A stretch of 64,000 nucleotides of DNA, from assembly GCA_949130485.1 (NCBI GenBank), contig OX422191.1, forward strand, positions 7,131,754-7,195,753, read 5' to 3'. Source of the stretch: Agelas oroides. Its lineage: Eukaryota > Porifera > Demospongiae > Agelasida > Agelasidae. The first letter of the stretch is position 1. Each line of letters starts with the position of its first letter. The translations under genes were made by a program, and so were the position numbers. Shown here one piece after another: positions 13,101 to 24,300 of the stretch. The notes under the pieces were generated by a model. The model was given only the letters and a program-made list of their open reading frames with translations, ran no database searches and had not been told where the DNA came from.

Positions 13101-16100
13101 TGTAGAGGAACCAAGGAGAGCCACGTAGAGGCATGGTATAATGTAGTAGAGCCATGGTAGAGTGTAGTAGAACCAAGGAGAGCCACGTAGAGGCATGGTA
13201 TAATGTAGTAGAGCCATGGTAGAGTGTAGTAGAGCCACGTAGAGCCAAGTTGAGCCATGGTGGATTGTAGTAGAGTCAAGTAGAGCCAAGTAAAGCCATG
13301 GTAGAATGTAGTATATTCAAGAAGAGTAAAGTAGAGCTATGGCAGAATGTAGTATAGCCATGGTAGAATGAAGTAGAGACAAGTAGAGCCAGGTAGAGAA
13401 ATGGTATAGTGTAGCAGAGTCAAGTAGAGCCAAGTAGAGCCATGGCACAGTGTAGTAGAGTCAGGTAGAGCGATGGCAGAATGTAGTAGAGGAATGGTAC
13501 AATGGAGTAGAGCCATTGTAGAGTGTACTAGAATCAAGTAAAGCAAAGTAGAGTCATGGTAGAGTGTAGTAGAGCCAAGTAGAGTCAAGTAGAGCCATGG
13601 TAGAGTGTAGTAGACTGAAGTTGAGTAACGTTGAGCTATGGTAGAATGTAGTAGAGTCATGTAGAGACAAGTAGAGGATCGGTAGAATGTTATATGCCAG
13701 GTACACACATGGTAGAGTGTAGTTGAGTCAAGTTGAATGAAGTAGAGCCATGATAGAATGTAGTAGAGCCAAGGTAGGGTGTAGTAGAGTCAAGTATAGC
13801 AACGTAGAGCCATGGTAGTGTGTAGTAGAGTCAAGTAGAGCTAAGTGGAGCCATGGTAGAGTGTAGTAGAACCAAGGAGAGCCACGTAGAGTCATGGTAG
13901 AGTGTAGTAGAGTCAAGTAGAGTCAAGTAGAGCCATGGTAGAGTGTAGTAGACTGAAGTTGAGTAACGTTGAGCTATGGTAGAATGTAGTAGAGTCATGT
14001 AGAGACAAGTAGAGGATCGGTAGAATGTTGTATGCCAGGTACACACATGGTAGAGTGTAGTTGAGTCAAGTTGAATGAAGTAGAGCCATGATAGAATGTA
14101 GTAGAGCCAAGGTAGGGTGTAGTAGAGTCAAGTATATATAGCAACGTAGAGCCATGGTAGTGTGTAGTAGAGTCAAGTAGAGCTAAGTGGAGCCATGGTA
14201 GAGTGTAGAGGAACCAAGGAGAGCCACGTAGAGGCATGGTATAATGTAGTAGAGCCATGGTAGAGTGTAGTAGAACCAAGGAGAGCCACGTAGAGGCATG
14301 GTATAATGTAGTAGAGCCATGGTAGAGTGAAGTAGAGCAACGTAGAGCCAAGTTGAGCCATGGTGGATTGTAGTAGAGTCAAGTAGATCCAAGTAAAGCC
14401 ATGGTGGAATGTAGTATAGTCAAGAAGAGTAAAGTAGAGCTATGGCAGAATGTAGTATAGCCATGGTAGAATGAAGTAGAGACAAGTAGAGCCAGGTAGA
14501 GAAATGGTATAGTGTAGTAGAGTCAAGTAGAGCCAAGTAGAGCCATGGTACAGTGTAGTAGAGTCAGGTAGAGCGATGGCAGAATGTAGTAGAGGAATGG
14601 TACAATGGAGTAGAGCCATTGTAGAGTGTACTAGAATCAAGTAAAGCAAAGTAGAGTCATGGTAGAGTGTAGTAGAGTCAAGTAGAGCCAAGTAGAGCCA
14701 TGGTAGAGTATAGTAGACTGAAGTTGAGTCACGTTGAGCTATGGTAGAATGTAGTAGAGTCATGTAGAGACAAGTAGAGGATCGGTAGAATGTAGTAGGG
14801 CGAGGTAGACACATGGTAGAGTGTAGTTGAGTCAAGTAGAATGAAGTAGTGCCATGGTAGAATGTAGTAGAGCCAAGGTAAGGTGTACTAGAGTCAAGTA
14901 GAGCCACGTAGAGCCATGGTAGTGTGTAGTAGAGTCAAGTAGAGCTAAGTAGAGCCGTTTTAGAGTGTAGTAGAACAAAGGAGAGCCATGTAGAGCCTTG
15001 GTGGATTGCAGTAGAGTCAAGTAGAGCCAAGTAGAGCCATGGTAGAGTGTAGTAGAGTCAAGTGGAGTCAATTAGGGCTGTGGTACAATGTAGTAGAGTC
15101 ATGTAGAGTGAAGTAGAGCCATGGTAGAGTGTAGTCGAGTCAAGTAGAGTCATGTAGAGCCATGGTATAATGTAGTAGAGCCAAGGTAGAGTGTAGTAGA
15201 GCCAAGGAGAGCCAAGTAGAGCCAAGTAGAGCCATGGTAGAGTGTAGTAGAGTCAAGTAGAGTCAAGTAGAGCTATGGTACAATGTAGTAATGTCATATG
15301 GAGTCAAGTAGAGCTATTGTAGAATGTAGTAGAGCCGTGGTACAATGGAGTAGAGCCATTGTAGAGTGTACTAGAATCAAGAGCCATGACAGAGTGTAGC
15401 AGAGTCAAGTAGAGTCAAGTAGAGCTATGGTACAATTGAGTGGAGTCGTGTAGAGTCAAGTAGAGTCATGTAGAGCCATGGTATAATGTAGTAGAGCCAA
15501 GGTAGAGTGTAGTAGAGCCAAGGAGAGCCAAGTAGAGCCAAGTAGAGCCATGGTAGAGTGTAGTAGAGTCAAGTAGAGTCAAGTAGAGCTATGGTACAAT
15601 GTAGTAGTGTCATATGGAGTCAAGTAGAGCTATTGTAGAATGTAGTAGAGCCATGGTACAATGGAGTAGAGCCATTGTAGAGTGTACTAGAATCAAGAGC
15701 CTTGACAGAGTGTAGCAGAGTCAAGTAGAGTCAAGTAGAGCTATGGTACAATTGAGTGGAGTCGTGTAGAGTCAAGTAGAGGCATGGGAGAATGAAGTAG
15801 AGCCAGGTAGAGGCATGGTAGAGTGGAGTACAGACAAGTAGAGTCAAGTAGAGTCATGGTAGAGTGTAGTAGAGTCAAGTAGAGCCAAGTAGAGCCATGG
15901 TAGAGTATAGTAGACTGAAGTTGAGTCACGTTGAGCTATGGTAGAATGTAGTAGAGTCATGTAGAGACAAGTAGAGGATCGGTAGAATGTAGTAGGGCGA
16001 GGTAGACACATGGTAGAGTGTAGTTGAGTCAAGTAGAATGAAGTAGTGCCATGGTCGAATGTAGTAGAGCCAAGGTAAGGTGTAGTAGAGTGAAGTAGAG

Positions 16101-17117
16101 CCACGTAGAGCCATGGTAGTGTGTAGTAGAGTCAAGTAGAGCTAAGTAGAGCCATGTTAGAGTGTAGTAGAAGAAAGGAGAGCCACGTATAGAGCCTTGG
16201 TGGATTGCAGTAGAGTCAAGTAGAGCCAAGTAGAGCCATGGTGGAGTGTAGTAGAGTCAAGTGGAGTCAAGTAGGGCTGTGGTACAATGTAGTAGAGTCA
16301 TGTAGAGTGAGGTAGAGCCATGGTAGAGTGTAGTCGAGTCAAGTAGAGTCATGTAGAGCCATGGTATAATGTAGTTGAGCCAAGGTAGAGTGTAGTAGAG
16401 CCAAGGAGAGCCAAGTAGAGCCATGTAGAGCCATGGTAGAGTGTAGTAGAGTCAAGTAGAGTCAAGTAGAGCTATGGTACAATGTAGTATAGTGTCATAT
16501 GGAGTCAAGTAGAGCTATTGTAGAATGTAGTAGAGCCGTGGTACAATGGAGTAGAGCCATTGTAGAGTGTACTAGAATCAAGAGCCATGACAGAGTGTAG
16601 CAGAGTCAAGTAGAGTCAAGTAGAGCTGTGGTACAATTGAGTGGAGTCGTGTAGAGTCAAGTAGAGGCATGGGAGAATGAAGTAGAGCCAGGTAGAGGCA
16701 TGGTAGAGTGGAGTACAGACAAGTAGAGTCAAGTAGAGTCATGGTAGGGTGTACTAGAGCCAAGGAGAGCCACGTAGAGCCATGGCAGAATGTAGTACAG
16801 TCAAGTTGAGCCAAGTAGAACTATGGTAGAATGTAGTAGAGTGATATGGAGTCAAGTAGACATATGGTAGAATGTTGTAGAGCCGTGGTAGAATGTAGTA
16901 GAGACAAGTAGAGCCAAGTAGCAAGAGCCATGGTAGAGTCAAGTAGATCCATGGTAAAATGAAGTAGAGCCATGGTACAATGGAGTATAGCCATGTTAGA
17001 GTATACTAGAGTTAGGAAGAGCCAAGTAGAGCCATGGTAGAGTGTAGTAGAGTCAAGTAGAGTCACGTAGAGCCATGGTAGAATGTAGTAGAGTCATGTA
17101 GAGACAAGTGGAGTAAT
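10191..17117. repeat. Second TAGAG satellite domain with its own sub-repeats
   Basis: The 41-bp/10-bp theme continues, but the 4.8-kb higher-order unit stops. Shorter nested duplications replace it. A block with GTACACACATGG near 12940 recurs near 13700 and 14040. The segment 13070-13279 recurs at 14173-14382 (offset 1103). Blocks near 15280, 15590 and 16490 share GTCATATGGAGTCAAG. No gene is supported here. Confidence 0.8.
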
Positions 17118-17122
17118 GGTAC
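17118..17122. other. Target-site duplication GGTAC (left)
   Basis: GGTAC directly precedes the CAGTGGCGG terminus and recurs at 29939-29943 directly after the CCGCCACTG terminus. Joining the flanks across one GGTAC restores a normal satellite phrase (...AATGGTACAATGTAG...) that is common elsewhere in the array. Confidence 0.8.
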
Positions 17123-17263
17123 CAGTGGCGGATTTAGGGGGGGTAAGGGGGGTGCAAATGCACAGAAAAAAACTGGTGTGCTATTTGGGTAAAACTGGTG
17201 TGCTTGTCATGCAATGGAAATATTGGTATAATATGTGATTGATTGTGATTGTACACACCAAAT

Positions 17264-20200
17264 GGAACTGTTTGATACCCATTTTGTATAGTTTGGTCAA
17301 GTATTAGCTGTTTCGGGCCTGAAATTGTTAGTTACAAGTAACCGATATGTACAAGTGGTAAAATCACAACTGCACCTGGACTATTTTTGAACCACTCATA
17401 CCAAAATGAAAACAAACATCAGATTATGAATGTACACATCAAATGGAACTGTTTGATACCCATTTTGTATAGTTTAGTCAAGTATTAGCTGTTCCAGGCC
17501 TGAAATTGTTACTTACAAGTACCCGATATGTACAAGTGGTAAAATCACAACCGTACCTAGACTCTTTTTGAACCACTCATACCAAAATGAAAACAAACAT
17601 CAGATTATGAATGTACGCATCAAATGGAACTGTTTGATACCCATTTTGTATAGTTTGGTCAAGTATTAGCTGCTTCAGGGATGATATTGTTAGTTACAAC
17701 TAACCGATACATTGGTAAAACCACAACCGTACCCAGACAATTTTCAGAACACTTACTCCAAAATGAAAACAAACATCAGATTATGAATGTACACACCAAA
17801 TGGAACTGTTTGATACCCATTTGGTATAGTTTGGTCAAGTATTAGCTGCTTCGGACCTGAAATTGTTAGTTACAAGTGACCGATATGTACAAGTGGTAAA
17901 ATCACAACCGTACCTAGACTCTTTTTGAACCACTCATACCAAAATTAAAAAAAAACATCAGATTATGAATGTACACATCAAATGGAACTGTTTGATACCC
18001 ATTTTGTATAGTTTGGTCAAGTATTAGTTACAAGTAACCGATATGTACAAGTGGTAAAATCACAACCGCACCTAGACTATTTTCAGAACACTTACTCCAA
18101 AATGAAAAAAAAAATCAGATTATGAATGTACACATCAAATGGAACTGTTTGATACCCATTTTGTATAGTTTGGTCAAGTATTAGCTGTTTCGGGCCTGAA
18201 ATTGTTAGTTACAAGTAACCGATATGTACAAGTGGTAAAATCACAACTGCACCTGGACTATTTTTGAACCACTCATACCAAAATGAAAACAAACATCAGA
18301 TTATGAATGTACACATCAAATGGAACTGTTTGATACCCATTTTGTATAGTTTGGTCAAGTATTAGTTACAAGTAACCGATATGTACAAGTGGTAAAATCA
18401 CAACCGCACCTAGACTATTTTCAGAACACTTACTCCAAAATGAAAAAAAAAATCAGATTATGAATGTACACATCAAATGGAACTGTTTGATACCCATTTT
18501 GTATAGCTTGGTCAAGTATTAGCTGTTTCGGTCCTGAAATTGTTAGTTACAAGTAACCGATATGTACAAGTGGTAAAATCACAACCGTACCTAGACTCTT
18601 TTTTGAACCACTCATACCACAATGAAAACAAACATCAGATTATGAATGTACACATCAAATGGAACTGTTTGATACCCATTTTGTATAGTTTGATCAAGTA
18701 TTAGCTGTTTCGGGCCTGAAATTGTTAGTTACAACTAACCGATACGTTGGTAAAACCACAATCGTACCCAGACAATTTTCAGAACACTTACTCCAAAATG
18801 AAAACAAACATCAGATTATGAATGTACACACCAAATGGAACTGTTTGATACCCATTTTGTCTGGTTTGGTCAAGTATTGTCTGTTTCATGGATGATATTG
18901 TTAGTTACAAGTAGCTGATATGTACAAGTGGTAAAACCACAACAGTTCCCAGACAATTTTCAGAACACTTACTCCAAAATGAAAACAAACATCAGATTAT
19001 GAATGTACACATCAAATGGAACTGTTTGATACCCGTTTTGTATAGTTTGGTCAAGTATTGGCTGTTCCAGGCCTGAAATTGTTAGTTACAAGTAACCGAT
19101 ATGTACAAGTGGTAAAATCACAACCGCACCTAGACTATTTTCAGAACACTTACACCAAAATGAAAACAAACATCAGATTATGAATGTACACATCAAATGG
19201 AACTGTTTGATACCCATTTTGTATAGCTTGGTCAAGTATTAGCTGTTTCGGGCCTGAAATTGTTAGTTACAAGTAACCGATATGTACAAGTGGTAAAATC
19301 ACAACCGTACCTAGACTCTTTTTGAACCACTCATACCACAATGAAAACAAACATCAGATTATGAATGTACACATCAAATGGAACTGTTTGATACCCATTT
19401 TGTATAGTTTGGTCAAGTATTAGCTGTTTCGGGCCTGAAATTGTTAGTTACAACTAACCGATACGTTGGTAAAACCACAATCGTACCCAGACAATTTTCA
19501 GAACACTTACTCCAAAATGAAAACAAACATCAGATTATGAATGTACACACCAAATGGAACTGTTTGATACCCATTTTGTCTGGTTTGGTCAAGTATTGTC
19601 TGTTTCATGGATGATATTGTTAGTTACAAGTAGCTGATATGTACAAGTGGTAAAACCACAACCGTACCCAGACAATTTTCAGAACACTTACTCCAAAATG
19701 AAAACAAACATCAGATTATGAATGTACACACCAAATGGAACTGTTTGATACACATTTTGTCTGGCTTGGTCAAGTATTGTCTGTTTCAGGGATGAAATTG
19801 TTAGTTACAAGTAACCGATATGTACAAGTGGTAAAATCACAACCGCACCTAGACTGTTTTCAGAACACTTACTCCAAAATGAAAACAAACATCAGATTAT
19901 GAATGTACACATCAAATGGAACTGTTTGATACCCATTTTGTATAGTTTGGTCAAGTATTAGCTGTTTCGGGCCTGAAATTGTTAGTTATAATTAAGTAAC
20001 CGATATGTACAAGTGGTAAAATCACAACCGTACCTAGACTCTTTTTGAACCACTCATACCACAATGAAAACAAACATCAGATTATGAATGTACACATCAA
20101 ATGGAACTGTTTGATACCCATTTTGTATAGTTTGGTCAAGTATTAGTTGTTTCGGGCCTGAAATTGTTAGTTACAACTAACCGATACGTTGGTAAAACCA

Positions 20201-20895
20201 CAACCGTACCCAGACAATTTTCAGAACACTTACTCCAAAATGAAAACAAACATCAGATTATGAATGTACACACCAAATGGAACTGTTTGATACACATTTT
20301 GTCTGGCTTGGTCAAGTATTGTCTGTTTCAGGGATGAAATTGTTAGTTACAAGTAACCGATACATTGGTAAAACCACAATCGTACCCAGACAATTTTCAG
20401 AACACTTACTCCAAAATGAAAACAAACATCAGACTATGAATGTACACACCAAATGGAACTGTTTGATACCCATTTTGTCTGGTTTGGTCAAGTATTGTCT
20501 GTTTCAGGGATGATATTGTTAGTTACAAGTAGCCGATATGTACAAGTGGTAAAATCACAACTGCACCTAGACTATTTTCAGAACACTCCAAAATGAAAAC
20601 AAACATCAGATTATGAATGTACACACCAAATGGAACTGTTTGATACCCATTTGGTATAGTTTGGTCAAGTATTAGCTGTTTCGGGCCTGAAATTGTTAGT
20701 TACAACTAACCGATAGGTACAAGTGGTAAAATCACAACCTCACCTAGACTATTTTTGAACCACTCATACCAAAATGAAAACAAACATCAGATTATGAATG
20801 TACACAACAAATGGAACTGTTTGATACCCATTTTGTATAGTTTGGTCAAGTATTAGCTGCTTCAGGGATGATATTGTTAGTTACAACTAACCGAT
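17264..20895. repeat. Tandem array of ~181-bp units (left part)
   Basis: GGAACTGTTTGATA recurs at 17264, 17445, 17626, 17802, 17983, 18141, 18322, 18479, 18661, 18837, 19018, 19199, 19380, 19556, 19737, 19918, 20103, 20279, 20454, 20632 and 20813. Spacing is mostly 176-182 bp, with two short units of 157-158 bp. Units differ at diagnostic sites (GCTTCAGGGATGA versus GTTTCGGGCCTGA). The array lies wholly within the TIR element and is split by the LTR element. No coding potential. Confidence 0.93.
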
Positions 20896-21329
20896 TGTGA
20901 GGGATTACCTCACTGTGACAGCTATTGCCCTTATTTATTAATTTGTGTATATTTTTGCATGTAGGTTAAGTCATGGTTCCTAATTTCCTGCTTGTATATT
21001 TTGTGGTTTAGGTTCTGTATCAAGGTCAGTTATATTTACCACATTTGTGGAATGTTTCCAGTTGCATCATTTTGTCACCTAGGTCATTTCTTTTGGTTGA
21101 ATACTTAATGTTTCTGTACCTGATTTCCTGGCTTTTCAGTTGCTCCCTAATATTTTATATTGTGGTTTCCTGTACTTTCCATATAGGATGTTGTATCATC
21201 CTGATTGCAGCTAGATCATGTTAGTTTTGTACCTATTTAAGTCAGCTGGGTTTTGCTGTTTGATGTTGAACTAGAAATTGAGTCTCTCCAATTGACATCT
21301 CGAGTTGCGCCGCGGCTTAATCCTTCACA
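20896..21329 (+). repeat. 5' LTR of Gmr1-like element
   Basis: It begins TGTGAGGGATTACC and ends TTAATCCTTCACA, giving a short TGTGA...TCACA inverted terminus. Length is 434 bp, equal to the 3' copy. A TATTTAAG-like box lies near 21232, about 100 bp before the LTR end, and could act as a promoter element. The boundaries are fixed by the CCGAT duplication and by the point where similarity to the 3' copy ends. Confidence 0.95.
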
Positions 21330-21331
21330 TT

Positions 21332-21349
21332 TGGTGGCAGCGGTGGGAT
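21332..21349 (+). other. Primer-binding site, tRNA-Leu type
   Basis: TGGTGGCAGCGGTGGGAT starts two bases after the 5' LTR. It is complementary to a tRNA 3' end reading ATCCCACCGCTGCCA plus CCA. That matches the acceptor/T-arm of animal tRNA-Leu (AAG/UAG type) as I remember it. The tRNA assignment should be checked against the host tRNA set. Confidence 0.75.
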
Positions 21350-21390
21350 CACTGTGCGACAGTTGTTCGGCAGACCCATTGAGACAGTAG

Positions 21391-24300
21391 ATGACCACGA
21401 GGTCGGGAAGGAGGTATACCAAGTCGGGGAAGATGTCGTCGGAAAACGGAGAGTCGGAAGCCGCTAGTATGGCCGAGATGGTACGGTTGTTGCTGGAGGA
21501 TCGGCGGAAGCGGGAAGAGGAGACGGCGGCGGAGCAGAGGCGCCGGGATGAGGAAAGAGCCGATGAGTTGCGGCGGAGAATGGAGGAAGAGGAGCGCCGG
21601 GCGAGGGAAGCGGACCAGAGGGTCAAGGAGATGCAGGAGCAGTTTGAGTTGATGCGGAAGCTCGTGGAGGGGACAAGCAAACGTGAGGAGCCACGAAAGC
21701 CTGAGAGGGCGGATACCATTAAATTGACCAAGTTAACGGAGCAGGATGACATCGAAGCATACCTGACCGTATTCGAGAGAATGATGGGTGCTTACGAGGT
21801 GGAGAAGTCACGGTGGGCATTCATGCTTGCGCCGCAGCTGACGGGAAAGGCACAGCAGGCTTATGCCGCATTGAGCGCGGATGACGCGGGTGACTACCCC
21901 GCATTAAAGGCTGCTATACTCCAGCGATACGATATCAACGAGGAAACGTATCGCCAACGCTTCCGGGCGGCCAAGATGGGAAGTGGAGAGTCGCCACCGG
22001 CATTGGCAACGCGCCTTACTGACCTCGCTGGAAAGTGGCTGAAGGAATGTGGGACTGTACAGGAGGTCGTGGATGCGGTCGTCAAGGAACAGTTGCTGCG
22101 AGCTCTGCCAGACGAGGTACGGGTCTGGGTGAGCGAACGAAAGCCAACCACTAGTACTGCAGCGGGACGGTTGGCAGAGGATTACCTGCAGGCGAGGAGA
22201 CAGTCAATGAGCGTAAACAGGGAGGCAAGCAGGAAGACGGAGAGGCCATCTGAAGGGCCGGTGAAATGCCATAAGTGTGGACAGCCGGGTCACTTAGCGA
22301 GGGAATGTCCGAGGAATACCAGGCTCGGATACGGCGGAGCAGTGTCGGGGCAGCAACCTCCGAGGCAGGGAAGAGAGGGTCAGGTGTTGAGATGCTACAA
22401 CTGTCATCGTATAGGCCATGTTGCAGCTAAGTGCCCAAGCAGGGCTGCGATGTACTGTGAGAGTGGTTGCAGGAGGCGTAGGCCAGTTGCGAGGGCCCGT
22501 GATCACAAGGGGGACGTCTCCCGACAAGGTGTGGTGGAAGGAGTGAACGTGAGTGACATTCTGCTGGACACCGGAGCTAGCACCACCCTAGTCAGGAGTG
22601 ACCTCGTCCCGGAGGAAAAGATGACTGCAGAAGAAATATCAATCCGCTGTGCACACGGGGATACGGTTATCTACCCACTAGCTGAGATCGAGATTGTGGT
22701 TGGTGGAAGGAGTCTCACAGTGGAGGCAGCCGTGGCCGACAAGCTACCTGTGTCTGTACTTCTGGGGAGAGATGTGCCAGAACTGGGGGTGCTACTGCAG
22801 GAATCGGACCAGGACATTGGGGAGATGCAGCCAGGAGAGGCCATGGTTGTCACAACCAGAGCACGGAAGAGACAGCAGCAACAGGAGGAAGCTGTCCGGA
22901 TGGAGGAGGAGAGGAGAGATGGAGCCCATCCCAAGGCGATTGAGCGACTGATGACTGTGAACCAGGAGGAGGACCAACCCAGGGAGGGAAACCTGGAGAC
23001 TGGAGCCCAGGAAGCAGACACTGTTGAGACCAGTGATGGAGATATGTTGGGGGCCACCTTTGATGAGGAACTGTTCTCAGGGGGCCAGGAGAGAGTGAAG
23101 TTGTCCAGGAGTCAGAAGCGAGCCAACCGGGAAACATTTTCTCAGGGGAAGGAGGAGGAGAGTACCTACCCTTGTCACCCACTGGATCTGACATCTGCAG
23201 AAGTGAGGAGATTGCAGCAGGAAGATGAGTCACTAGTGGAGGTACGGAAGGCAGCAAGGGGCGAAGCCAGCTCAGCAGGAGCAGGATTCTTTGAGAAGGA
23301 AGGCCTGGTCTATCGACGATGGGTGCCACCAGGGAGAGATGGAGAGGACATGGCAGTAGAGCAACTGGTACTCCCAAGACAATGCCGGGGAACAGTGATG
23401 CAGTTGGCACATACAATCCCATTGGCAGGACACATGGGAAAGACAAAGACAGGACAGCGGGTCCGCCAGCGTTTCTACTGGCCCACCCTGTTTCGAGATG
23501 TGGCCGAATACTGCCGGACGTGTGCAGAGTGCCAGAAGGCGGCGCCTGGGAGGAGGCAACGGGCCCCCCTCATACCTCTACCTGTCATTGAAGAACCATT
23601 CCGACGAATGGCCATGGACATTGTGGGGCCATTACCGAGGAGCCGAAGTGGGAATCGGTATGTATTAGTGATGTGTGATTATGCTACCCGTTATCCAGAA
23701 GCCGTTCCCCTCCGTTGCATTGACGCAGAGCATGTGGCAGAGGAATTGGTAAAGGTGTTTGCCAGGGTGGGTGTGCCTCAAGAGATCCTCACGGACCAGG
23801 GATCCAACTTCACTTCCCAGTTGTTGCGGGAGGTGTACAATTTGCTGAAGGTCCAGGCCATCCGGACGAGTCCCTACCACCCTCAGACGGATGGCCTAGT
23901 CGAACGCTTCAATCAAACTTTGAAGCAGATGTTGCGCAAGGCAGCCACCGAAGAGGGCAAGGATTGGGACAAACTGTTGCCATACCTGTTGTTCGCCTAC
24001 CGGGAGGTGCCTCAAGCCTCCACAGGCTTCTCCCCGTTTGAGTTGTTATATGGTCGGCAGGTGCGAGGGCCACTTGATGTCTTGAAGGAGACCTGGGAAA
24101 CAGATAAGAGGAGTAATGACAGTGTTGTCTCATACGTTCTCTCAGTGCAGGAGAAGCTGGCCAGGATGTCTGAACTGGTGCGGGAAAATCTAGCCCAGGC
24201 CCAGAAAGACCAGAAGAGGTGGTATGACCGTCATGCACGGCAACGGGAGTTCCAGCCTGGTGAACATGTTCTGGTGTTATTACCATCTTCAACCAGTAAA

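Larger units (their letters stand above)
1..17117. repeat. TAGAG-rich satellite, left array
   Basis: The whole segment is a degenerate tandem array. The basal motif is the 10-mer AGTAGAGYCA. Four of these plus a GCCATGG-containing junction give a 41-bp unit (for example ATGG at 126 and again at 167); 31- and 51-bp variants arise by loss or gain of one 10-mer. The array carries no gene. Minus-strand ORFs of 60-155 aa exist because the complement is stop-poor, and they read as Leu/Ser/Tyr/Thr low-complexity peptides (MTLLHSTMALL-like) that change frame with each repeat. The same array resumes at 29944 beyond a transposon insertion. Confidence 0.95.

Noticed and set aside
20277..20513. 78-aa plus-strand ORF in the 181-bp array
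   Set aside because: Spans repeat units and is not kept open in neighbouring units.
22850..23446. 198-aa minus-strand ORF within gag-pol
   Set aside because: Shadow of the intact 1519-aa frame on the other strand.
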